From NCBI GenBank assembly GCA_000827265.1, contig KN834752.1:372001-436000 (forward strand): a DNA stretch of 64,000 bases, in the 5' to 3' direction. The position numbers were made by a program, and so were the translations under genes. This stretch comes from Collybiopsis luxurians FD-317 M1. Lineage: Eukaryota; Basidiomycota; Agaricomycetes; Agaricales; Omphalotaceae. Shown here one piece after another: positions 11,342 to 24,952 of this stretch. Under the pieces are notes generated by a model. The model was not told the DNA's origin and searched no databases. It saw only the letters and a program-made list of their open reading frames with translations. Each line of letters begins with the position of its first letter. Positions within the stretch are counted from its first letter, which is position 1.

Positions 11342-14300
11342 TGAAGCTGCTGTAGTCCCATGCTGTGACGATCTATCAGTACATCTGAGAACTGCCATCG
11401 CCTCGAGCCTTACATATAATGCAACTGACATTATAATTGCATACTTATTTACGACTATCGAGACGGACCCCAGTACGATGTGTTATCTGTATATGCTCCT
11501 TCTGTGTATTCTGGATTTGTGTAGCAGTAATGGCTTTACCTATATATGTGTTAATGTGTATTGCAATACAATCATAGCCAGTTCAAATAAACAGCTTTGG
11601 CCTTTCCTCTCCAATCCAATCAGATAATGACATAATCCGGTCCACTGGGATGACGTTTGTACGGCAAGGTTCTCGGCTAGCTTTCGGCTTACTTCCTCAG
11701 TCTGCCTAAGCAGGATTCTTAGTTTATTGTGTTATCCTTATCTTTGCCGCTGCATCTTTTCAAAGCGAAAAATCTGTCGTTCCGTACATAGCCTCTCGTT
11801 AAACTGACTTACGAGCCACAATCTGAAGCAATCCACCCCGCAGATGCGAGATGTTGCTCAGCGTTTTGGATTAGTGATGGCTAGACACTGACAGTGTTCT
11901 GCTATACGATACCGACGGAATCCTCAGGATCAACTTCAGGGAAGCTGAAGCCTGTTGGTCGTTGCACATTGCATTCATAGGACTTGTCCCACCTGTTTCA
12001 TGATGGCACCAATTATCCTGTCTCTAGATACCTACTTTAGAGAGCACGGTTCGAGAATAACCCGCGATCCTGCGTGGCAGATATTTGGACGGAAGTTGAA
12101 TGTAAGCAATTTGCTAGCCACTGCATTACGCGACCTGTGGACCTGCGAAGTACTGATCATTCTCAATTCTGATTCATATCCTTCATATTTTGCCACAATC
12201 TAGAGCGGGTGAATATAGTATTGCAACTATAAATGGTTCAGGATGCTCCCCGCTCTGAAAGCGGTACTTCAAGATACCGCGCTCTTTTCGCGAAAACTTA
12301 ATACATTTACCCCTTCGCAAACCTAGCTCCCGCAGCCCTCTCGATGTCGCACTAAAGTAATAGAGGCGTTCACCCATAACGCGGATGTAGGTTCGCCTCA
12401 CACTTAAATTGCGGTTAGGTCTTGATCAACCGATTTTTGATACTTAGCTCGGGTCAATTTTAATTCCGCGGGAGGTTTAGGATGCCTCTGCTGCTTGCAG
12501 TGAACCTTACTAAAATAAAATTTAGCTGAAAAGACAGCATTTTGCAATGTTGAAGCATACTCAACCTTGAGAAGAGGGCCTCAAGTCCTGCAGTTGTACG
12601 TGTATCCAGTTAATATACACATTTTGCCTCGTTATAGTAAATTAGTCGATTTCAGTAAGAGCTGGAGTATAGGCCACGGCGGAGGCGCAAGCAAGTGCCA
12701 CAGCACCTCCGCTGGGTACGATGGGAGTTCGCTTGCAGCGCGAGTATCATTTCTTCCCGCTGGTGCTATAACTTATTGATCCCAATCTTTCCTTCCGTTA
12801 TCTTACAGAAATTTCGGGTCCGTCATGTTTCTAAAGTTTGAACGAACAATCCATCTTGCCTCATCTACGTACAAAAAAGGCCATCTATCGAGATTCATAC
12901 ACTGAAAATATTGCATGCCTATCAATTAAGCCACCCTCTTGCTTTACAATGCATGTCTACGAGTCGCGGGCCTTTGAAAGATAGAGACGGTTCTTTGCTG
13001 CTATTGGATATGTAACGTCAAGTTTTTCCCTCCTCACTCCGTTCAAAAAACTGCAAGAAAATATCTTTCTGTTCAAAAGGCAGCTCAGACGTCACGATCT
13101 ATATATGGTCATTCTTTCATAGGTTTATGGGTGTATCAAAAGCGTACTCAAACTGTCGCAAGGGAATTGGTTCACAAATTTACCGCTCGAGATTTGAGTG
13201 GCCTGCCGTATTGGTGACTGATATCATCACAATTCTGGACTCGGACATATGATAAACGCGAATAGGTGTTGGACTCGGAACTGTCGCGGGGTTTCGACCT
13301 CCTTATACATCCAGGAAATTTTCTGAAAGTTCATGGCCGATGACATTGGAGTCGTCCTCATACAGCATATATATTGAATTTGCCGAAAGTACAGGTGCTT
13401 TGAAGAGTTTAGCTACGATCTACGTGTTTACATCTAGAAATGCATCAAGAATGAATTAAAGTCACTCAAGGCTCGCGTTTCTGGTGCAGCAATCGTTGTT
13501 GATACCTTTTCAAGGTATGGATCAGTTTAGCGTTGAGGATTTTCCATCTTCGGACGACCACTTCTGATATTATGGCACGACAGAAATCACATTCAATACT
13601 CGTTCAATCCGCCATTATCGGCAGCTTAGTGATTGCTATCCGTTGTTCATCCGTGCTATACTAGTATACTGTGATCCATTCTGAGTATACGTTGAATGTT
13701 TGAAGCAACGGGCGCCCAACTCCAACGCATCGAGTTAATGGAACAATGATCGAGGCTCTTCGCTATGCATCTTATTCTCTGCTAGGAGCATACTAGAGCG
13801 TCTGGAGGCGGCTGGGGGCGTGTTGCACTCGATCCTCGGGTTCCTGGTTCGAAGATATCCCTTTCGAGCGTTCGAGAGCTTCGTTTTGGAGAAGGGGATC
13901 TCCACTACAGGCTACCGGCCTTCCTGCCTGGCCGCCGATCGATACCCACATGAAGGATTGCGTAGCTAATCCTGGCTTTAATTTCCTCGTGCTTGAGGTA
14001 TCAAGTTTCGGGGCATTTAAACCGCATTTCCATTCAGGAAATCCAGCTGTATAACCATGCCTATTCTCCTTAAAAAGAGTTTGACTCAGAATCGCGCTGA
14101 CTCCGACTAAATCGTGTTTTTGTCCAATAGTCTCTTGCGTAAAGTAGGCTTTGAATAGCCACAAAGTTCTAAAGGCCGTTCATTGCTTCATATGAATTGC
14201 AAGCAATGATTGTTACTTGTAATATTGCGCATATGGTATATACCGTCTGCTACATAGGGGGTCAAATGTCCGAACGCGAGAATTAGCAAGATAGCGACTC

Positions 14301-15767
14301 GCGGACCCAGGGGGAGTTTCGTGATTCGCTTCTGGCGATGTACATACTCTAGCTCAATGTCGAACTGCCTTAGGAAACAACGACTGTCCGCGTAACTCTG
14401 ACTCTGATCGGCAGGAGGTGCTTAGTAGTTCACGGTTACCGTCCCGAGTAAATGGGAACACGGAAGGTTGCGCCGATCCGTTGGGATGATGAACTATGAT
14501 GTATATCTATGATGATCCACGTTGGCGAGCTGGAGGAAGATTCATATCCTAGTGCTCGCGTTGGAGGATACACGTTGACAGGGAATCGATGTCAACAATG
14601 AAACTTTCTAATTTGCGGGGTCATGACACTTGTGAGCACTTGTGGTCATTCTCATGTTGCCGCCACATATTGAGAAATGTATTCCTTGTTTGTCGATCTT
14701 ATGAGTCAAGCGAAGACTTCGGGATATGCGACAAGCCGCGACATACATTGGGCAGACATTTGGAATGCAGGATGTGGAAAGACGCTAGAGCGAAGCCAAG
14801 TCAAGAGCACGTAGTGCGGAAGTACAGGGGAATCTGTTGTGGAAGAGCCTCACGCTGTAATTCCTCGACTCCTCGGCAGTATCTTGCAAGTATGTAAGTG
14901 GTGCTGTCGAAGCCTTTCGGGTTTAATTATTGAGGGACTTCGAAGGAGTCTGGGTCAGAATGGTTTCAACAACATCGTCTGGCGACTCCGATGAAGATGC
15001 CTGATAGATCAAATTCGAAGAGCTCGCATGTGTCGGCGTTAGAGGAACTCCTTTTGGCCTGGGATTTGCGACTACAGTAGCATAGATCTAAGCTTCAAAA
15101 ACCGTTTTTCCGTGTTCGAGTAGATTGTTAGGCTTAAATTATACTGAATCATTGTGACTCTCCACGTCTCTCCGAACAGGACTTGATTAACCGGAAGGCC
15201 GGAAGGATATGTACATGTTGAGCGGTGTGCGGGCGTAGTAATAGCTATATGTACTCAATATTCGGCATCAGCCCTGTCGCAAATCCAGTTGCCTTTTTCA
15301 TCAGACGGAGTGAAATGGTACAACAAACAAATACCTTGTCAAGATGCCTTGCCCTGCACTGATGGGCAGCTGATAATTGATTTATCCCAAGAGCCGGGAG
15401 GTGTAAAACAGCAGGGGTTACCATTTCGAGGATGGGGCCTCGTTCTCGCCGATCCTTTGGGCATAGCGCCTCGGGTTACAAGGGGTTTACGTGCAAATTG
15501 CGAGAAGAAAAACGCAGTGTACGTAGCTTCCACGAAACGTGTTTGTATTCCCTCGGGTTAACAGGAATCTGAAGGTTATCATGGGCCGGAGGAGGGGGGG
15601 CTATTACATAGTGCCTTGATTTCCTTGGACGGCGCATTCGGGGGAAATTTGCCGTAATCTCGGTTACTAAAGTTGTATACATATTACCATTATACCATAT
15701 AAAAGGATTAACTTGCCTATGATCATTTCCTGCACTCACCGCCCTTGGTTTATTCTTCCCCCTTGTC
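11342..15767. other. 4.4-kb gene-free region
   Basis: The longest ORFs here are 123 codons or less, show no family resemblance and no splice-compatible neighbours. I see no transposase or reverse-transcriptase motifs and no tRNA. The right part presumably includes the promoter of the downstream C2H2 factor. Some segments may be eroded repeats, but I cannot support any one of them. Confidence 0.5.
15698..15704 (+). promoter_or_regulatory. putative TATA box of the C2H2 factor
   Basis: TATAAAA lies 70 bases before the ATG at 15768 and is followed by a pyrimidine-rich leader. Confidence 0.4.
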
Positions 15768-17191
15768 ATGGCCCTCACTTCCCCTTCACAGATCTCAATA
15801 TCTCTTCCTAGCATTCACGAAATGTTCCCAGGTATGTCTTTCTCTTCCAACCTCTATCCTACCACTCCTCATCATCGTCCCTCTCGTCCTCCATTCCAGA
15901 ACATCTAATGAAAATATCTCCCAGTCATCGATTAGAATCGTCTAGAGCCTCATCTAATACTCTGGCAAGTCCCCGTCCTTTTTCCTTTTTTTCAATGTCG
16001 TTCTCATTGACCCCATCCTTGAAACAGCCTTCGAAACGTTCTGCTCTCAATCAAGACCCAAATGACAATGGAAACTCTAGTAGCCCGAGTTCCAGTTCTC
16101 GTATATATTCTTTTGACGTGTTGCGATCAGACCCTTCGTCGTCGTCTCTTCTGCACATAGCATCTAGCGCCACACTATCGAATCGTGTATCTGCTACCCA
16201 AGGCCCGAGCAGAACTGTCGATGTTTCAAACGGTTCTACTCCTGCTTTTCGCGTCGATGCCGGTTCTCTGCCGAGACCTGCCAGCAAGGATGCTTCCGCT
16301 CGACTTATTCAGAATTCTACTCGGCCGCATTACTCACAGAGATCCCCACCTCTGCGATCCAACTCTGACCCCACTACATATTCTTCGGAAGATATGTCTG
16401 ACGATGGTGATGACAAAAAGCACGTCTGCACCACTTGCCACAAACGGTTTAATCGCCCAAGTAGCCTGCGCATTCACATGAACACCCATACAGGTGCCAC
16501 TCGTAAGTCATCTCATTGTGTTTCGAACTGCGCTCGTTGGTCTGAATGCAATATCATAGCTTTCCGCTGTCCTTATCCGAATTGCGGTCGAGAGTTCAAT
16601 GTCAATTCCAATATGCGCAGACATTACAGAAATCATTCGACGTCTGCCAACAATCGGTCACAAGTGAAAGACGATCTTACCGTGTCTGTTTCTACTCGTA
16701 GGCGTAAAAATCGCTCCGGTCATTCGCCATCGGCGTCCTCCCAGAGTGGTATCCGATCTCCCACAAAAAGTGACTTTCTAGTACTGTGTCCTGACGCTCC
16801 CATGTCTTCGCCCTATGAGGCCCGAGGATGGCGCCAGCAAGATTCCACTGTTCATTTTTTCACACATAGCTATCCTGATCCGGCCGCTGCGATCATGGGC
16901 GAGGGCTCTGAAGAATCAGATGCCGATTCATCTTTGCTGGAAGAGGATGAACTTATGGACGAAGATCATTCTGACCAGTCCCAGTATGGCACAGGAACAT
17001 CTCCGTACCGCCTTCAGCCGGTATCGGACTTTCACGCCCATCCACGATACAACCAATCTGATATTCGCTCCCTTCCGCCTCCTCACTCTCCTTCATCGAA
17101 CTCTACTCCTCCCTCATCCCCGAGCTCACTGGAATCCCCTTCTAATTTAGCACCTCCACCGTTGAGATCGGGCTTCAGGGCCCAAACCTAA
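15768..17191 (+). CDS. two-finger C2H2 zinc-finger transcription factor
   Basis: Nuclear DNA-binding protein of 432 residues, exons 15768-15831, 15900-16502 and 16560-17191. The ATG at 15768 is chosen because exon 1 joins in frame to give a short N-terminal motif, SLPSIHEMFPEHLM. Two adjacent C2H2 fingers occupy about residues 196-250. The first is CTTC...HMNTH and the second is CPYPNC...HYRNH. They are split by the intron 16503-16559, whose removal restores the linker HTGATPFRC. The rest is Ser/Pro-rich with an acidic stretch near 16910-16970. Mushroom C2H2 regulators of fruiting are known, and this could be one, but I cannot assign orthology from the sequence alone. Gene-free stretches of 4 kb or more flank it on both sides. 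Confidence 0.88.
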
Positions 17192-20100
17192 AGTCTGAGT
17201 CTTTCGGTCCATTGCTCTCTCCGTTCAGGAGCCCCGTAACGCTGATCCTGAACCAAATCGGATTCTGCTTTTTTTGTCGAGATTTTCATCCCCATATGGT
17301 CATAGAATTACCATTACGGACACGTACGGGCATGCTCGTGGTCCCCAAATTCATTTTACGAGACCGTGTTGACATACCGCAATGTCGGCTTTCTTGTTCC
17401 TCCTAACTACGCATATTACCACCTTGCAATGCCTTCAGTTGTATATCAAGCTGTATAGTCATGTATTCCGCTGTATCATAATCTACAAATCTTGCTGCTG
17501 TCCAGTTTTGAGCTATGATATACTTATTGTTGCCAAGGTGTCTTATGCCGAAGATCTTCTGGCAAGCTGTGGGAATGCTGCGGTTACTTGCTGGGTGGCT
17601 TGGCTTCACAGACGTCGCTAATGGATGGCCGAAGAAGGCTTCACACACACATGATCACTTCTCGGAATTGAGGTGGGTCGTCCACGGGCAGGTACATGAG
17701 GAGACATGTCATCCACCGATAGAAACGCCACCCAGCCACGGAACGTTAATGATAGCAACTCCATTGCCAATGTATACTTAATTGAGCTGCATTAGGGGAA
17801 GTAAGGGAGACTCTGGTAGACTCCAAAGTCTTCGCTCATTCTCAGTCCATAACTGACGTTACTTATTTGCCGAGATTCGAATTAAGTTGCAAAATGAATT
17901 CTCCCAAAGGATTTGCATTGATGCTCGCAAGCCGGCAAGTATTTACATACATATGGAATTGATATATTGTATTACGAGTACCTATGTTGGTGTCGATACA
18001 CGCGGAGCTCGCCCCTGGTCACCCGTTCACATCAATGAAGCAGATTTGAGCGCATCAGCGTGTTGGGTTTCGATAGCCATATACAGTAAGTACAGTCGGG
18101 GAGGCTTTCGTTCCATCGGCAACCCTCAATGGAGATGCACTCAGAAAGATGTCAAGACAGAACTGCAACCGAGTATTCATAGTGCCCACCGAGTGACCTT
18201 GACAAGAACCGGTGTGGAGTAGAATGTGGTATGGATATATGCATCCTCTCTCGTGCTCTATAGTAGACTGGATCAAGCTTGATCCCTAGTTGCATTGAAG
18301 GCAGGAGTCGAGTAGAACAAGGCCGGAGAATGGACGAATGTTTCTCGCTCGGCGGCCTCCCTGAATGTTATCAATTTCCGGGAGAAGGCGAAGAGCGAGA
18401 GCATACTTAAAAGCGCACGATCTAGCTCTTGACATATCATGACGGCTTGCTTCGAATCATTCATCTCGAGCGGGGGAGAATAAGGAAATAAGGAAAAATA
18501 CTATAAATTAATGCCATGATCCATTTGTTTCAGAACTGGATACTTTAAAATGAGGTTATCCTGTCGATCGCTGAAAATATCTCCAAAAACCTCATGTCAC
18601 TACGGATCGTCATCCGAAATGTCCAAAGTTAATGACAGAGTTGTGCAATTCAAAGGCGGAAAGGTGGTGATATTTGAAGGAATGTCTTGAGGCCTCGAGG
18701 CCTGCGCTGCGTGATTCGAGATACTCACCAGACATCGGTCTAGCCGGCTTTATAGGCTTCCTGTGGTGTAAAGTTTCGGAGATTTGCTTTTGACTGGGAA
18801 ATTCAGCGGCGTGCAATGGAAGTATGCCCTTCAGGCATCTTTGAAGTGAAGCATGAATTAAAGACTCGATTGGAGAACGTTCACCGCCAAAGATGCCTTT
18901 GCCTTTCTGAGATTAAAAAAAAAAATCAAGTTCGTCGAGGTGCGGTCGATGAGAGTTAAGCCAAAGACCCATCAGTAGAAGAGTGGCGCATCGATGCCTT
19001 GTCTGTCAGAGTCTGCCAATTCCCGAAATTCTACTCACACTGGTTAAATTTGAAGACGAAAAAGATAGAGTTGTGTCGATCTGTAGTAACTATGTCGTGA
19101 CTTCACTCGGCCTTCGACGTCTCGACATTGAGAGAACTGCTGTAGTTTGAATTGAACGCCCTAATCGGAAATGGATGTCGTTGAACTTTCATGTCCGTGG
19201 TTATAACAAGCGTAAGACAGATGGCACGGGTAAATCATAATAGTCAGACGCTGTAACTCGTATCCAGACGTTTTACCTACATGGTCATACTGCATTTCTC
19301 ATGTCGCATGTCGCATGTGTCCATAAGCAGCACTCGAGTATTTTACCTAGTGCCTGATCGTTGAGAATGAAGATCGGCAGTGGCGATGTCGGTTACAGTC
19401 GTACTAATTCCACCAAGTCATGCTAGGTCATGCTTGAACGTTGAACGTTGGTAAGTAAGCTTGAATCATCCTCCTTATCGGTCAAGGAAGCAATGTTTAA
19501 TGTGACTTGAATCTTTCATATCGCTCTTTTCTACATTGCACTCTATCTTTTGACCAGAAAGTCTGGCTTCCCTTATACTTCGGAATGACGCAAGTCGAGT
19601 TCTCTTCCATTGATAAATTGACGGACAGACTGACCATGATCATGCGACCCAGGAAGGAATAAGTACTCATTGAATAAGATTAGGCCACGTACTAAATCCG
19701 CACGAATGGTCTCCCATTTTTTTGGGAGAATTTCCCTTTGGCACAGAGATACGTAGTACGTGTACATAGCGGGTAAAAAATCGCCATCCTTATCGATCGA
19801 ATCTGCCGTGTGAGTTGAAGATATACAGCTTTGACATCAAGTGATAGTAGAGCTGTCACCGGTGAGTCAGAGTGAGTCACAGCTGTGCAGAGCAAGGAAC
19901 AATGTAATTTCACAGATTTGCATGGGAAGTGGCCAGCAAGATAGAAAAGGACTTTGAACTTGGGATCTCGAAATTGTAAATTACACCCGTAGTAAGTATA
20001 AGACTCGCGCCCCAACGAATGAGCATTATACCGTTCTAAACTCAAATTTATAATAGCCTAAAGACCTTTGATGATCACAAGCGGCCTCGCAATGTGTTGT

Positions 20101-21256
20101 CTAAATCATAACCCATGGGCTGGAATATAAGTACTGTATGTGCCGCCGCTCCAGGTAAGTGGTAGATATTGACGAGCAGTTACCAATGATCACGCTTCCA
20201 GCGCTGTTTCTGCGCTCTGCTCTCCAACGCTACAATTCTGTCACAAACCCCCCATTGTGAATCTACGATCGTTGCAGACTACAAGCACTACAAGTCCTAA
20301 TATATAGCTGAGCTTGGTACAGGCTTGGAAAAACTTTGAAACGAGCTCTCCGTCAAACTACACATTCATCGTTTCAACTGAGGCTTGGTCTAGGAGATCT
20401 GAAATGCAGCCCGACGTGAAGTGTCTGAAAAATTACTAGGAAGTGAAGTCAGTACAAAGATATCCTCTAGAGCTAGAATCTGCGATAATAAAATCTGTAA
20501 CGAGGCGGAGATTGAAATTTCAGCCTAGTACTTACTGTGACTACTAGGTTGGGTAGTAGGGGTGAACTGATTCAGGCCCGAGTATCCTCTACTGGATGGA
20601 AGCCATACTACGGCTGGTACGCAATTTCTTGGGTATAAAAATGACTGATTTTTTAGAATGGTTAGATGCAGGGAGCTAGATGTTGATACTCCAGACCGGA
20701 AGAAAGATACGGCGGACTCGCTTACTGCTGCGAGACGACCAGACCAGAGCCTCGGCGGTCGATTTGCAATGTGTCGGATGTATCCCGAGATAGGGGGAGA
20801 TACATCAGCTACGAATGTTGTAGTCAGGATATATGCGTTGAAGAAGACAGAATTCTTAGATTCTAGCGGCGTTTCTAGCCTTATAAGCTAGGAAAGGCGG
20901 TGTGAGATAAAGCAAGCCAGCGGCCGGCATGTGCTATCGGAGAAACAGCTCCGAGCATCGCTGGGTGTGAAGTTCGGCTCCGGACGAGCTAGTCGGTGAT
21001 TCGGGGTAGGATGGATTGTTCCATGAATAACGGGGGGGAACATTGGAGAACACGGGAGAAGTTGGATGCGAAGGAAGACAGAGGCAGATTCCGGGCAAGT
21101 GTGAGTATGTCCCGGAGGCGGGCCGGGAAGTTCCGTGAGGCCATCAAACTAATATTTGTAAACTGGTATAATCCAATCAACCTTGGTTCCTTACTTCCAA
21201 ATCCTCAGTCTCATCATCTATCTGTATATCTATTATTCTCTAATAATTCCTTCTGT
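17192..21256. other. 4-kb gene-free region upstream of the Sfp1-like gene
   Basis: No ORF above about 120 codons looks coding, and no RNA gene is recognised. A CCAAT pentamer occurs at 21173-21177, about 80 bases before the downstream ATG. Several short direct repeats (for example the 'gtcgcatgtcgcatgtg' area near 19303-19320) are too small to interpret. Confidence 0.5.
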
Positions 21257-24157
21257 ATGGCCACAACCGCATCTCAGCCAATCTCTCTCGGTGCACGCAA
21301 CTCTCATAATTCCCAAGATGTACACATGGCTTCCGGCTCGTATACCTCTGGCGAAGGCGGCTCATTCAACCCAGCCTCTTATACTCGTCACTTTCTAGGC
21401 TCTCCCATGAGCTTTCGTAGCGCTGCTGGTTCTTACAATGGTAGATTGTTTGGTTATCCTGGCTCTGTAGGTTCAGTTACTATGGGCAGCCCCATGGATG
21501 TGTAAGTCAGAGGTCGTCTTGATTTCTGGCCTTGTTCGCTTACCAATCGCACTCATTTCAGTCATCGAGACCCCGCAGTGTCAAATGCCCTCAAGATATT
21601 CGAGTTTCAGGACGAGCTTTGCAGAAATTACACTTGTTGTGGGCTGCATCTTACAGACCTTCATGCTTTACTGGAGCATTTCGAGGATGTCCATGTAGTA
21701 TGCATCGATCAACCAGGCGCAGGGGGTCCACAAACACGCATATCGGTGCCTTTTGAACCTCAGATTGTTGATGCCGGGGGTATTCCTCAGCCTATACCCT
21801 CTAATCAACCACAAAACCAACAGCCCTCACAGCACATGCATCAAGGCGGTGGTCCTGTTGACCCCGACGACATGGAGTTGGAGATGCCTCCCCCTTCTTC
21901 CAATGCTTCTACAGCCTCTTCGATACCTTCTTCCCCCACTTCCACCCCATCCCCGCCAGAAACCATACTGGCAACTCCACTTTCTAGTTATGCGTCACCG
22001 AACAATCTCGTCCACAGCAGTTTGGCTGCCGCTTATCCTGGGGGTTATCCGGGCATCGGTGGTCAAAAGTCATCTTCATCTTCTCCACCTACTTCAAGTG
22101 GATCCCCCACGAGCTCTCAAAATGTGAACGGCCACAATTCCACCCAACGTCCGAATTTGGCGCTGAATCTCTCAGGTTTCTCTTCGTCCAGCTCCAGACC
22201 CTCCTTACATTCTCCATTCATTACTGGTCCTCCGCCTGCAGGTGCCGCTTGGGCTAGTCACGGGGCTCCCGGTGGTGTCGACATGACGTATGTGGGTAAT
22301 GTCGGTATGAATGGAAGTCTGGGCATGGGCGGATTCACTGGTAACTTCGACTATCCCAATGCTTATGGGTACAATTTTCCCCAAGCGCAATCTGTGGATG
22401 CTGCGAGCTCTAATGGTGCTGCGGATATGGGCTGCGTCCAGCCTGCATTGCTCTTTTCCACTCCATCGAGTCCACAGTCACACAAGGGCGAAGGAGATGA
22501 CGAAGATGCGGATGCTGAGTTTGATATCGACATTGAGGAGGAAACATCTCAGACTACCGCTAGCGATGCTGTTAAGAAGGAAAAGACTACCATCAGGTCA
22601 ACTCCTCCCAAACTTTCGAGCACCAAAGGCAAGGGCGACAAACCCTCAGCAGAATCAGGTGGTGCGGCTGTCTCATCGGCAAACATCTCTTCCGGCCCAT
22701 CTTCGGGTACTGTTTCCAACACCGCCAAACCAGTTCCGAGAATCGGCCGACCTCCCACGACTGGGGGCAGCAGCTTATTGCAAAGCAAGCCGTTTAAGTG
22801 TCCCAAACCAAATTGTAATAAGAGTTACAAACAGGCCAACGGTCAGTCGATGTCTTTTGTCTTTGAGTAACTGTCTTATCCTGCCGCAGGTTTGAAATAT
22901 CATATCACCCACGGCTCGTGTAATTTTGCGCCTCCCAAAGACTTGGAACACGTCCAAGCCATTTTGGAGCGGAAGCGCAAGCAACAGCAGCAGCAACAGC
23001 AACAGGAAGATGCCCAATCATCATCATCTGCTGCCTCGTCAGGTGCCAACACACCCAGGAGCGGTATGGCAACACCCGTCACACCGTCCTCACTCAGCTC
23101 TCCCTTCGGTCATGGTCTAACCGTCAACACTGGTATAACCCCAGCTGGCAGTAATTCGGGCTCGGCTGTCAGCTCTCCTGTGGGTACCTCATCAAGTTCT
23201 CATTTCCCTGCAAGCAGCAATTTTACTCCAACACCATCGTCGTTGAGTTCTGCGCTGAGTTCTGCTCTGAGTTTGAGCAGCCCTACATCCAAGACATCTG
23301 GCTTCTCAGACAGTACTTTCAGAGACGGCGAAAGCTCAACCATCGGCCATTCGGGCACGTACGGCCATCAAGCCAATGGCACAGCTAATACTTCCTCATC
23401 GTCACTTATCAATGCCCTCACACCCATTCTCTCTTCCTCCAACACCTCTGTGAACACACCCAGCAATGGTAGCACCGATACCAGTACTGCCAACTCTCTC
23501 ACTTCCCTCCATTCTACCCTCTCCTCCCTACCCCCTTCGGAACTTCTCGCTATTGAGGCCGAGGCTGAGCGTCAGCTCAAGCCTTACGCATGCGGTGTCG
23601 GTGATTGCCCTCGGCGCTACAAGAATATGAACGGGCTTCGTTACCACTATCAACATTCCGGTGATCACGGTGCCATTGGGCTTCAATGGCTTGCGAGTGG
23701 GAAACACGAGTGTTTAGCTCAGCGGGGAGATAAAGGTGCGGGAAAGAACAAAGGTTTTAGTGCTGGGACCGGGTCTGTGGGGGGTTCAGCTTATCCTTCG
23801 GCCGTCCGCGTAGGAGGTGCAGAAAGGGAAGGAAGAAAAGTTCGTGGGGCAGGTGGTTCTTCCTCAAAGCCTACTAGTCGCGCCTCGAGTGTCAGTGCGA
23901 GCAGGACAGGAACACCGGTGAATTCGACATTCCCGATGTTGCCGTATTCTGCTCAAGGAGATGTCTCTGCTGTTCCGCAAACATATCAATCAACTCCGCA
24001 GTATTCTACTCAAACTCCTTCGTCACAGGTTCCGTCCACTCAAACACAGACTCCGGCGGTTCACTATCAGCAGACACAGCAGTTTTCTCCGCAACCGACT
24101 AATGCGAGTCATTCGAATTATCAATCTCATCTGGGATATCCTGCGTCAGGTCTATGA
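21257..24157 (+). CDS. SFP1: Sfp1-like C2H2 transcription factor
   Basis: 930 residues, exons 21257-21501, 21562-22841 and 22890-24157. In yeast the family controls ribosome-biogenesis genes and cell size downstream of nutrient signalling. An N-terminal Cys/His block (CCGLHLTDLHALLEHFEDVH) lies at about residues 97-118. A C-terminal pair of Sfp1-type fingers follows. One begins FKCPKPNCNKSYKQANGLKY and is split by the intron 22842-22889. The other begins YACGVGDCPRRYKNMNGLRY, and the wide spacing between the two is typical. Long Ser/Thr/Pro/Gln-rich disordered stretches separate them, including a polyglutamine run coded by CAG/CAA near 22980-23005. The orthology call rests on the 'Y-K-N-x-N-G-L-x-Y-H' finger signature, which is strong. 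Confidence 0.88.
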
Positions 24158-24952
24158 TGCGTGCGCGGCTCCCATTCCTTTGCTCCTTGGATTGCTGTCA
24201 TTTACATCTTTGCGCTCTGAAAATTATTATTTCGCTTGCGCCTTCTGCATACGTACTTCGGCATCATATTCAAAAGTATTCCTACCCTCTTCTGTATTCA
24301 TTTGTTTACATGATTTTACCTTTTTTATCTCCTTTTATCCCTCTCTTTCCACTTTTCTTCATGTTTCTTTTAGTTATTCTATATGCTATCGCTCTCTGTG
24401 CGTCTTTTGCTTATACTTAGCGTTCAGTATATACTGACATAGGCTGTGTCATAATCATTTTATCCCCGCTAGGTCCTGCAACCTCCCAACTTCCGATTAA
24501 CCCCTCTCCATGTTACCTCATTGACTGCTTCCTGTGCAGTCACCCCCACCCGGTCCCTGGCCACTTCCTAGCTCTATTTCGAACTTGGTCTGCAGTCTGT
24601 CCTTTCAATTTTTGTTTCTACTTCCTGCACCATATAGACAAGGGTCTTTACCTGGTTGCTTTTTTGTGTTATAAGGGCCTAGTATCTTCCCTATCCTTGT
24701 AAGTACTTGTACGACACCCTCTCTAGTGCCATGTACAATTAGCATTACATTTCTTGGGCTATGAGATTGTTGGTATAGATGCTATCAACTGAGTACTACC
24801 GGACAGGTCGTGACAACATCACGCTGCGGGATGTGACATTGGGGAATGGCCTGTCGGTCCGACTGTGAGACGGACAGGTGCTTTTTTAATCTTGTGCTAT
24901 ATTGCGAAAATTTCATCGAAAAGTTGTCTCATTTCTCCTTCTTTCGCTCCAA
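24158..24952. other. intergenic region between the Sfp1-like gene and ERT1
   Basis: Very pyrimidine-rich on the + strand, presumably 3' UTR of the upstream gene plus the ERT1 promoter. No coding or RNA feature seen. Confidence 0.5.

Noticed and set aside
13793..14164. 123-codon minus-strand ORF
   Set aside because: No recognisable motif, no plausible splice partners and composition like the surrounding non-coding DNA.
14589..14897. 102-codon plus-strand ORF with several Cys
   Set aside because: The Cys and His spacing fits no zinc finger and no flanking exon keeps the frame.
15961..16027. Possible extra intron in the C2H2 gene (GT near 15969, AG near 16026)
   Set aside because: Removing it breaks the frame, whereas reading through stays open.
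19692..20045. 117-codon minus-strand ORF
   Set aside because: No family features; isolated in a repeat-poor non-coding region.
22549..22806. Minus-strand ORFs inside the Sfp1-like gene, and similar antisense ORFs in IRE1 and SET1
   Set aside because: Shadows of low-complexity coding sequence on the other strand.
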